A DNA stretch of 64,000 nucleotides from Heliocidaris tuberculata (Eukaryota; Echinodermata; Echinoidea; Camarodonta; Echinometridae): NCBI GenBank assembly GCA_025618425.1, contig CM046836.1, positions 24,249,030 through 24,313,029 on the forward strand, in the 5' to 3' direction. The notes under the pieces are model-generated. The model did not search any database and had not been told where the DNA came from. It worked only from the letters and a program-made list of their open reading frames with translations. How positions within the stretch are numbered: the stretch's first letter is position 1; each line of letters begins with the position of its first letter. The translations under genes and the position numbers were made by a program. Positions 34,198 through 45,776 of the stretch are shown piece after piece.

Positions 34198-37100
34198 CTG
34201 TGGGTGACCATAGAAAGAGTATAATTGTAAACTAATCAAAAGTGGACAACATTACAGTAATATTATTTTAGGTTGCGCGAAATATAAAAATATAAAAACA
34301 CCAATATATCTAGGTGAAATTATAATTACGTTTCATAAAGCATGAAAGGACTAAACATAACTGAGACTACTGTGAACATACTCTTCAGCTCAGTCTTAGA
34401 TGTTCCCGACATTGCGTACCAATCTCTCGCATTCACAAAGAAATCATAGCCCCGTTTTTTGGTTTAAAAAAAAAGACCTATGTCTGCGGAAAACAGATTC
34501 ACAGCCACTCTCTCGCCTACTTATGAATTGAACAGATCTTTGACTCAAACAAATACACATTCCCCAATACTCAAGATCGTCATTTACTAAAAAATAAGAT
34601 GATGAATAAATTAATAACAAGATTATACTGATGTCCGTGTATTACTGTATCAGCATAGCACGAACACTTGCATATATCATTCATTCTGTATTTTAAGTAC
34701 TTGAAAGGACTACATGTAAATAAAAAATCAAAACACAATATGATCTATTGATATTCACCTGAAGGGTATACATGAACGGCAGGTAGACCATGTCACCCCA
34801 GGCCAGGTACCAACCAAAATGGTCGTGGTGCATGTCGATGGTATGAAGGTACCACGCCTCGTTCCAGAAGTAATCTACCACATAGATGGCCTCCAGGAAA
34901 TTGACCAGGATCATGGAGTTGGTGACGTAACCGTAGAGCTCGTACTGCTTGCAAGCCATCGAGAAGTTGATGATGGTCCACGCGACGATACCCGGTCTTC
35001 CGTTAAAGAAAAGCTGGAAGGGGAAAGAGGAATTATTTGGTGAATGTTTAGGTCAACAAAATAGACTGAACACGTCTACGCTAAGTCGCTAAAGGAGAGA
35101 ATATTGAAACAATTCAGTTCATACTGCTTGCAAGCCATGGAGAAGTTGATACTCTTTTGGTCCATGCGACTATACCAGGTCGGCCATTGAAGAAATGCCA
35201 GTAAGAAGAATGTGAAATCAGTTGGTAAATGTTTTACATAAACTACAGATACTGTGGATATCGTAAACGATCACTCACAGTAGAATGCAACCATACAAAT
35301 CGTGCAGCTAGCAAGCCATGGAGCAGTTGATGACGCTTCATGCGACAATAATGGGTCTGCCGGTGAAGAAATACTGAAAAGAGGAAGGTGAAATTAGTTG
35401 GAGAGTGTTTTCATCAACTACAGTACAGATATATTTTTCATTCTCAAAGTGCATAAACTGTGACCGTAAAGATCATACTGCTTGCAAACTACATGTACAG
35501 TAATGTGGTCTACGCTCAGGTAGAGAGGGAGAGGAATACAGTACCTACTGCTGACGGGCCCAGGCCCATCGAGAAATCGATATTAGTCCAGGTGACTTTA
35601 TTGGTTTGTCTGTATAACTGCACATGGATTGACAAGATAAACACTTTAGAAAGAGAAAAAACCTTGGGGGAAGTTCCAGCCAGCTATTAAGAAACAAAGT
35701 TGTTAAGATTCATAGACAGATCAGACGAGGCTGTAGACATCATACAGCACTGCACTGCACGCCATTGAGAAATACATGAAGGCTTATACCTCGTTATCAA
35801 CTTGATACGATTGATATACTCGCTCGCTATAGGAACATTTAAGAGCGAAAGTGCCATTAAACCAAAAAAAAGTAGTAATGATATGTCCCCCGTCCCCCGC
35901 CTCCCCCCCCCCCCCCCCCCCCCTTCCGCTTAGATCTTCGAAAATGTTCGATGACTTTGTCGGCGAACTTGGAAAGATGCCTCCATCACATTCAAAATAT
36001 TACTACGTTAATGATCCTGGTATAAATGTTATTGGGCTTACCTTGAAATCGAACATTTTTCCGATGCGGGGGTTGAACTCGATACCCATCATGTAGTCAT
36101 AGAAGATGTTACCGGTAAAGACACGATCGGCAGCGTGGGTAGGGAAGAAGTACGCCTGTAGGTAGTAAGGATCATGTAATTGAATGTAATTTTAAGGAGA
36201 GTGGTAAATTTCAAACTTTTTTCTTCTTAACTCAATTCAAGAAGACGCCAATTCGTTTGTCACTCACAAAATATATTGGGAACAAAATGTAAGTACTCGG
36301 TGTACACTGAAAAAGAAAGGGCGCGAAATCATTTATGTTTATCCTCCAATTCTTATCAATCTAATTATTCAAATGTCTTAGTGACAGCATTTTATTTCAT
36401 ATTTCGTTCAGCATTGAAAGATGACGAAAGACAGAATGAGACCTATATTAGCAGCATTTATTGTGTACAAAGTTCGTTCCTAATGCAGAATGTTCTAAAA
36501 CTAATATTTCAAAAAATTGTTTTCCGGTACTCACTTTTACGATGGCGAATGTCGCTACCGTCACGCCGATGGCGTTGGCGGTCCAGAGGAGCGAGCCTCG
36601 GTGGTCGAACACGATGGATGGCGAGAACCAGCGAAAATAAAGGGCGTTGGCGACGAAGATGGCGTTGGAGATGAACCACGCCTGTAAACCGTTGATGTTG
36701 TACGGGTTCCGGATACCCGATGGAGTAACCGCTCCGAGTTGGATACCACCGACGTAACCAGGAATGATGTACCGGAAGAGATCCGGCAGGTAGAATAACA
36801 CAACCTGTACAGAAAAAAAAAAAAAAAAAAAAAAAAAATGTTTCCAATTGGTAAATACAATCATATGATTCATATAGGTGTGAATTTCTTTCAAATGATT
36901 TTTTATTGATTTCAAATATTTGGCTCACTCTTTGTTTGACTGTTCATTTATGGCACGCCATTAGGGAATTAAATATAATTGTTCAACATCAATACAAAAT
37001 ATATTTCACTTTAACAAATATATATTTCTCTTTTACAAAACTATTTCACTCCAGTCATTATATATTTCACTTTTCACAAAATTTCATTTCACTTTTTCAC

Positions 37101-40100
37101 AAATATTCATGTCACGTTTTCACAAAAATCCTTTTCACTTTTAGCAAAAATTCATTTCACATTTTACAAAATTACATTTCACTTTTAACAAAATTTTATT
37201 TCACTTTTTCACAAAAATCCTTTTCACTTTTAACAAAATTTCATTTCACTTTTCCCCAAAATACATTTCACTTTACACAAAATTTCATTTCACTTTTCAT
37301 AAAAAATTCATTTCACTTTTCGCAAAAATTCATTTCACTTTTCACAAAAAAAATTCATTTCACTTTTCACAAAAATTCATTTCACTTTCAAGAGGAAATA
37401 AATTCCACTTTAAAAAGAAAACTGCATTCCATTTATAGGCCTATTGTCTCGAAACAACTTTGCTTGTCATGCATCTAGACCCCGATCTGGACCTGCGTGT
37501 ACATTCCTCTCGTATAAGATACATGTGCGTACTGTGCGTAGAAATCATTCCTCTTTCACCAAAACCATTTCACTCTGATAAAAACCATTTCACTCTGAAA
37601 AAAAATACGTTCCTCTTTTTTCTCGGCCTAAAGGTGGCGCTATAGCCAGCTAGCTCGAGCTACCACACGTGCCCGGCGCAGCGCAATCGAATCCCATCCA
37701 ATTTCTGAACGCGACGTCGACGTTACTCCCCATCCTCAGGGGTATCGCTAGAACATTTTGAATGGGGGGGGGGGGGGGGGGGGGGGGGTGACACCCAAAT
37801 TTGCTGACAAAAATGCTGCACCTTAATCTCTCCCCCCCCCCCCTCCCCACACACAAATAACAATAAAAGAAAATCGCAGATGTAGACAGGGGGTTGCTAG
37901 GGAGGAGGTGGGGGGGGCAGGGGTGTGGGGGTGTCATACCCCCCCCCCCCCCCCACTCAAAGTTTCTGTCGGCAAATGCGCCACCTCTGTCGGCAAAAAA
38001 AAAAAAAAAAGGAGGGGAAAAAAGGGAAAGGGAAGAGGAAAGATAAAAGGAAAAGGAGAAAAGAGAAAGGAGGGAAAAAAGATAAGAAAAAAGAAAAGGG
38101 AAAGGAAAGAAAAAAAAAAGAAAAGGGGGGAAAAAAGAAGGAAAAGAAAAGGGAAGGAAAGAAAAAGAAGGGAAAAAATGGCATTATTTTTGCTCACTCG
38201 CAAGAACACTGGAATTCCAATACTTTAATATTAAAGGCGTCCCCCTTCAGCAATGGGCTGCAGCCCCCCCCCCCCCCCCCCGAGGATTTTCAAAAGTTCC
38301 GATATTCATATTCGGGCAGCGAGGTGCTGGAATATCCAATTTTTGTGAAGCATTGCAAGGTTCCCAGATAATAATTTTATGTAACTTGTGTATGCACAGG
38401 GGTAGCCAGGATTTTTCAATGGGGGGGGGGGGGGCAGACGTGAAGGATCCAACCGCGTAGCCAGGATTTCTTTTTAGAGGGGCGGTTGTGAGCACGCGAA
38501 GCGTGCGAAATTGGTGATGACTAGGGGTGGGTGCAGGGAGGGAGGGGGGAAGTGTTTCCCCTCCCGCGCGAAGCGCGAAAGCTCTGACGTTTTAGCAAAT
38601 TTTAGAGAAAGATAACGGCTAGCACCTTTTTTTTAGGCGGAAAGTTAGTTCCCTCCCTGCACCCACCCCTAGTCATCACCAATTTCGCACGCTTCGCGTG
38701 CTCACAACCGCCCCTCTATGCTTTTCAATTATTTGGACGCAATACTGTACTGTATGTAACAGGGGTGGGTGCAGGGAGGGGGAATTTCCTTCCTCCCGCG
38801 CGAAGCGCGAAAGCTCTTATTTTTTATAGCAAATTTGAGAGAAAGATAACGGCTCGTAGCAAACAATTTCTTTTAGGTGAAAAGTTATAGTTCGACGCCG
38901 GACTGCTTTTCAATTATTTGGACGCAACATTGCACTGTATGCATCAGGGATGGGTGCAGGGAGGGGAGTTATTTCCCCCTTCCCGGGAGGAAAACTTTGG
39001 CGTTCTAGCAAATTTTGAGAGAAAGATAACGGCTTGTAGCGCCTTTTTAGACTTTTTTCTCTCACTTCCACCGCTTTTTCGCTCTCGTTTTATTTTTTAA
39101 TGGGCCCCCTGGCTACGCCTATGTGTGTATGTAACTTCTGTGCATTTTCACTACGAAAAGTTTTTTTTTTTAATTTTGCTCGCTCACTCGCAAACATTTA
39201 GAAATTGAACAGTTGATATTCGGGCAAAGGGCTTCCCCTACGGCAATGGGATCTTTCTCTCAAATTTGCTTAAACGTCACAGCTTTCGCGCTTCGCGCGG
39301 GAGGGGGGAAACTTCCCCCTACCTCCCTACACCCACCCCTCATCACCAATTTTGCACGCTTCGCGTGCTCACAACCGCTCCCTAAAATGAAATCCTGGCT
39401 ACGCGGTTGGATCCTTCACGTCTGCCCCCTCCCCCTCCCCATTGAAAAATCCTGGCTACGCCTGTGAATACACAAGTTACATGATATTAGTTTCAGTTTC
39501 AGTTTAAACACATTTATTTCCAACTTTTCAATATACAAAGTAATAAATGAGCAAAAATAATGTACATGTATTTTTAACAAAAAATATGACAAAATATACA
39601 TTAATGTATACATACATAGTTGGAGGACACACCTCTAAAAGCAAAAGCTTGGGGAACCTTGCAATGCTTCACAAAAATTGGATATTCCAGCACCTTGCTG
39701 CCCGAATATGAATATCAGAGCTTTTGAAAATCATCGGGGGAAGGGGGGGGGGTCTGCCCCATTGCCGAAGGGGGGCGCTTTTTGCCCGAATATTAAAATT
39801 CCAGTGTTCTTGCGGGCGAGCAAAATTTTGTTTAAAGTATAATTTCATTGATTTTGAATATTGATTTAATTTTTATTATTGCATAGGTGAAGCTTAGATT
39901 GAACAAGGTTCATCAAAATTCAACGCTTGGAAACATTTGAAGTAATGATTATTATCAATTGTAAAATGATATAACGTAGCCCCGCTATAGCACCTATAGA
40001 GCTCTTTGAACGCTGCTGAGATATGTGACGTCATACCGGGAAGCAATCCTTCCTAAGCAGACGATGCCCCATAACATCTTACACATTTTCAGTGCCTGTT

Positions 40101-43100
40101 TTGTCATCTCATCTTCACTTATTTCTCTTACTTCGCTAGCGTCAGTATAAATGTTTATTTGTTGCCTCACTCTAAATTTCCTGCATGGTATTATTTTGAT
40201 GAAAAATGCCGCGTTAAAAAAATAAAGGAATCAATCGCTTATAAACAAAATAAGATGCCATTGTATTTTCAGCTGCATGCACCGCGGCATGTCGGCGTTT
40301 CAAGAGGGAACGAATACCATCCTTGCTATAATTCAGCGGGCTTTACAATTCGAAAGTGTGATTTCTTTGATTGATCATTGACCCTTATCATGACTTTTTA
40401 CAAACAAAAGATTTTAGTTACTAGAAACGGTTTCACTTCCCTTTTAGAATGATGTGAAATACGGTCATGGTGAAACACACCAAACTCATTATAATTTAAA
40501 AATAATTGCATTGCAGTTACGTTCACTTGATATAGGACGTCGTCTGCTTAGGCAGGATTGGTACCTGATGTGACGTCATGAAAACATGGGTATATTTCTG
40601 GCGAATCGCTCGGATATCCCAGATGCTGAGAAGCGTTTTTATTTGTGCCATTTTTTAATCATCAAACACGCAGTTAACGTAAAACTTATACGATTACCAT
40701 CTGCAAGCTTTCTAGTTTCTAGAGATACATTATTGAGCATATTTGTGATTTGCTTTGAATATCTACAGTAACTTTAACTTTTCGTAGTGAAAATGTACAG
40801 AAGTTACAAACAAAAGTTACATAATATTATTATCTGGGAAACTTGCTTCACAAATATATAGATATTCTAGCACCTTGCTACCCGAATATGAATATCGGAA
40901 CTCTGAAAATCCGGGGGGGGGGGGGGGGGGCTGCAGCCCACTGCTGAAGGGGACGCCTTTAATATTAAAGTATTGAAATTCCAGTGAACGTGCGAGCGAC
41001 CAAAAAATAATGCCATTTTTCCTTCTTTTTCTTTCCTGCCCTTTTCTTTTCCTTCTTATTTCCCTTTTCTTTTTTTTTTCTCTTCTCCTTTCTCTTTTCT
41101 TCTTTTCCTTTTATCTTTCCTCTTCCCTTTCCCTTTTCCCCCTCCTTTTTTTGCCGACAGAGGTGGCGCATTTGCCGACAAAAACTTTGAGTGGGGGTGT
41201 GACACCCCCACACCCCACCCCTGTCTACATCTGCGATTTTCTTTTATTGCTATTTGTGTGTGTGTGTGTGTGGGGGGGGGGAGATTAAGGTGCAGCATTT
41301 TTGTCGGCAAATTTGGGTGTCACCCCCCCCCCCCCCCCCATATAAAATTTTCTAGCGACACCCCTGAGGATGGGGAGTAACGTCGACGTCGCGTTCAGAA
41401 ATTGGATGGGATTCGATTGCGCCGCGCCGGGCACGTGTGGTAGCGCGAGCTAGCGCTGGCTATAGCGCCACCTTTAGGCCGAGAAAAAAGAGGAACGTAT
41501 TTTTTTTCAGAGTGAAATGGTTTTTATCAGAGTGAAATGGTTTTGGTGAAAGAGGAATGATTTCTACACACAGTACGCACATGTATATCATACGAGAGGA
41601 ATGTACACGCAGGTCCAGATCGGGGTCTAGATGCATGACAAGCAAAGTTGTTTCGAGACAATAGGCCTATAAATGGAATGCAGTTTTCTTTTAAAGTGGA
41701 ATTTATTTCCTCTTGAACGTGAAATGAATTTTTGTGAAAAGTGAAATGATTTTTTTGTGAAAAGTGAAATGAATTTTTGCGAAAAGTGAAATGAATTTTT
41801 TTGTGAAAAGTGAAATGAATTTTTTATGAAAAGTGAAATGAAATTTTGTGTAAAGTGAAATGTATTTTGGGGAAAAGTGAAATGAAATTTTGTTAAAAGT
41901 GAAAAGGATTTTTGTGAAAAAGTGAAATAAAATTTTGTTAAAAGTGAAATGTAATTTTGTAAAATGTGAAATGAATTTTTGTTAAAAGTGAAAAGGATTT
42001 TTGTGAAAACGTGACATGAATATTTGTGAAAAAGTGAAATGAAATTTTGTGAAAAGTGAAATATATAATGACTGGAGTGAAATAGATTTGTAAAAGAGAA
42101 ATATATATTTGTTAAAGTGAAATATATTTTGTATTGATGTTGAACAATTATATTTAATTCCCTAATGGCGTGCCATATTCATTTGCCAAAAAATCTTGAA
42201 ACTTTTCTCTTCATTTATGTTTATTATTTACGTTTATTTGTTATCTATTCAAATATTTATGTATGTATTTATCCTTATTTTCATTTTTTTTTTCATCGCT
42301 TTCTAGTTTGCGGAATGGAGAAGAAATAATTTTCTACGTATAAGTCCACATTTCACAGTAGGCGGTTCTAACCGCCCCCATATTGTACTTTATAATTTTT
42401 TTTTTTTTTGGACAAATGAGAGCTTGTTTGTCTTAATTCGAATGAGTGCATACATTATGAAGTTGGATATAATTGGAAACGTGTTTGTATCATGATGAAC
42501 AATGACCAGTGGTCCATATTCATGACTCATCGTTTATCGGTGATACATTGTGCATGTTTGTTGGCAACTTGATATGCTTATATTTTTGACTGTTTGAAGG
42601 GCAAGGCAATTTGTTATATATTTCATTTCTTTTTTCTTCTTTCTTAATTTTTTGGACGGATAACGAGTAATTAAAAGAGTGAAAGTTCTACAGAAAGTAG
42701 ACAATGTGACCCCCAGCTCTTTCGGGGCATATCCCAAATATCAGGAAATTTTTGGGAATGGACGAATCGTTGAATTAACGCACATGTGTGATAACAAGTT
42801 TTTTTGTTTTTTGTTTTTTCTATATGATCCCTTTGAGATAACTGCTGCAAAAATGGTACAGAACACGTCATTGATAGGTACATTCAAAATCCTCCTCCTA
42901 CAGAACGTTGTAAACAGGACGTTCTACAAATGCTTATCCCGGAAATTGCAAAGTAAAGTCTGGTTTAGTCTTATTGACATACGCATATTTATTTATTTAT
43001 TTATTTAAAATGGTTTATAGATCAAAAATCATTCGCGGCTTGTGGGCCGAATTGCAGATTTTTTACAAAATATAACTCAACATTAATCATATAATAGGCA

Positions 43101-44941
43101 CATAATATGATAAATAAGATAGAATATACATACACAACTTTGTAAACATGACAATAGCAAAATTCAACAATGTATAAAGAATCATTTATAAATTCACCCC
43201 ACTGGGAGAAGGAGAATCTGAAGAGTAGTAAAGAAGAAAAGAAAAAGAGAAAGAATGCGGACAATAGAGAAAGGAAGAGAGAGAGAGAAAAAACAAAGGA
43301 GAGCAAAAGAGGGACAAAAAAAGAAAAGAGAGCCAGAGAGAGGCAGAGGGACAGGGGAGGCCAAAGAGAGAGAGTGAGAGAGAAAAGGGGGAAAATGTCA
43401 GCAAGAGACAGCGAGAGAAAGAAAGGAGGAAAGAAAGGAAAAAAGAGGAAGAAGAAAAGAGAAGAGAGGGTAGTAGGAGAGATAAAAGTTAATGGCCGGA
43501 GCAGATGTGAGGAAATGAAAAAGGTGAAGGAAAAAGAGAGAAGTAGGGGAATTAAAAAATGATTGCACTCATTGTCATGGTAACGTTTATATGGAAAAGG
43601 GTTCCTGGTGTATATATGAACATAGACAAACGCATTATTGACATAATTCATACATACACCATATTCTCCATATAGCATAAAAATAAAACACAATAACAAA
43701 ATATTTAAATCACATCAGCAACAGTATCATCGTCTGGTGACAATTTCGGCAAATGTGAGATTTTTGTAGATATGACGAAAATAAGTTTCAATAACGATGC
43801 ATAAAGGATCATTGTTGTAAATGCACCCCACAGTGAAAAAAAACCCCAAAAACGACAACAGAAGAGAGGGAAAGAGAGAGAAAAGAAGGAGGGTGGGAGA
43901 GAAGGAGAAAGAGAAGAGTAAGAAAGAGAAAGAAAGATTTAAAAAGTCTGAAGAGGGAAAGAGAAAATGAAAGCTAAAGAGAGAAAAAAAAGGAAATAGA
44001 TAAGAGACAAGAGAAAGGGAAAGTCAAAAAAGGAAGAGATTATAGTAATGCAAGATAAAGGGAAGTGGTAGAAATAAGGAGGAAAGAGAGAGAAGAGAGA
44101 GAGAAAAGGGGGGGGGGGATTAAAAAACTGATAGCACCGATTGTCATGGTATAGCGTCAATGTATATAAAATGAACCAGCAATATTTTGGGTATATATAT
44201 ATATATATACATATACACATATACATATACATATATATATATATATATATATACATATATATACACATACATACATAAAATATATACATAATATGAGTGT
44301 GGACAAACGCATTGTTGACATAGATATATATGCATGAAACTTCACAGAGTAAGGTTGAAGTTATTGTCTATGATGCCCTTCATTATGGATAGACCTATTA
44401 GTGTATCAAGTTTAGCCCCCCCCCCCCCCCCCACCCCCTCCGAGATTGACGTGAAACGTAGAAGATACACTGGCTCTTCATGTGGTGGTATAGTATGTAT
44501 GACAAAATATACAGTGCATCCAAGAAACGTATTTTTCAGAAGTATACACAGTAAGCTTTAATTTGTTTTAGGGTTTCTTATTCTTTTTTTTTTTCTGGGA
44601 CACACTGTACAGAACCATTTTTGTTTACACCCTTTATAAGCCCCTTTGCTTTCACCCTAATCCAATGCCTCGATGAACCCGAAATCTATATTATAAGACG
44701 CCAACGCTTTCCACGCCAATTTCTCACCCAAGCTAATCCTTTTCAAATACACGTGAAAAGAAAGAAAAAAAAAATTCTTGTTGTACTTTTTCCTTGGGTT
44801 AAGATGTCCTAGATAGCTGAGGTTACCCTTTAGAATGATGATTTGAACTCCCTACAAAGTCACTGCAGAGGACCATGATTTCAACAAAAGAACCACCCCC
44901 TTCATAATAAACTCCATTATTCTCCCCCACCTACCACCCCC

Positions 44942-45000
<59 letters not shown>

Positions 45001-45738
45001 TCATTATTTCCCTCTTTGTCCTCCCCGAATGTCCCTCTTTCTTTTCTCTCCCCCCCCCCCCCCTCTTTTCCTGTTTTCCTCTTTCTCTGTCTCCCTTCGA
45101 ATGTACAATCCTTATTATTTAATCACCCTCATACCGGCGTTGCAAACAATGTGTTCACCTTAACGACTGTAATGTAGGTGACTTTCAGGTAGAACTTTTT
45201 TTTTTTTTCCTTCCTCTCTAGATTTTTCGTTTTGTTTGTTGGTTTTATTTGAGGGCGGCTTCTAATATCATTTCACTTCGTTCCATCAGCTACATGTAAC
45301 TTGTAAAATTTACTCTCCTCTCCCCCAAAAAGCGAAAGAGAAAAATGACAGTCACTACTGCACGTATGTGGCTTCTGAGCGAACGAGAAAACTAACAAAC
45401 CGCCTACAATCCAGGCTACTGATGTATGGAAAAGTTTGGGTCCATTCAGACAGAGGATGAACTTTTTGATCACCGACAGAATGCATGTTCATTTTAGTGA
45501 TAAACAAGTCGATGAATTCAAGATATACAGATTCAGATTCGGTTTTGGCAGTGATGACAACGCAATGGCAAATCCAGAAATTGATAAACATAGGGGCGGG
45601 GGGGGGGGGGGGGCCTGGGGCATGCTCTCCATGAAGGCTTTAAAAATATTCAAGAAATTTCGAGCCATTTTTCCCCCAACATGAGGCACATTGAAACGTT
45701 TTATATCGTACGTTTTCTTTCTTTATCCCTTTTATTTC

Positions 45739-45776
<38 letters not shown>

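Larger units (their letters stand above)
36950..42176. mobile_element. 5.2-kb foldback transposon (TU-like) inside a DHCR7 intron
   Basis: Long inverted arms run from 36950 to about 38385 and from about 40811 to 42176. Both termini are ATGGCACGCCATTAGGG read inward. Flanks are GTTCATTT (36942-36949) and ATTCATTT (42177-42184), an 8-bp target duplication with one mismatch. The outer part of each arm (about 37000-37400 and 41705-42120) is a tandem array of ~20-24-bp units around TTTCATTTCACTTTT-CACAAAA. Inner arm parts carry a unique ~300-bp segment with the sequence GACGTCGACGTTACTCCCC, then poly(C)/poly(G), then purine-rich tracts. Foldback elements with tandem-repeat outer arms are known from sea urchins (TU family), so the architecture is familiar. 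No transposase reading frame is visible, so it is non-autonomous. Confidence 0.9.

Noticed and set aside
36276..36674. Plus-strand frame overlapping DHCR7 exon 3
   Set aside because: Shadow of the real minus-strand exon; Arg/Trp-rich composition is an antisense artefact.
36906..37478. 190-codon open frame on the plus strand rich in Phe, Ser, His and Lys
   Set aside because: It is produced by the tandem TTTCATTTCACTTTTCACAA units of the foldback arm. The mirror arm shows the same units, and there is no domain.
43022..43699. 225-codon minus-strand frame
   Set aside because: Leu/Ser/Phe-rich peptide from a GA-rich intronic block that is duplicated at 43790-44335 without conservation of the frame.
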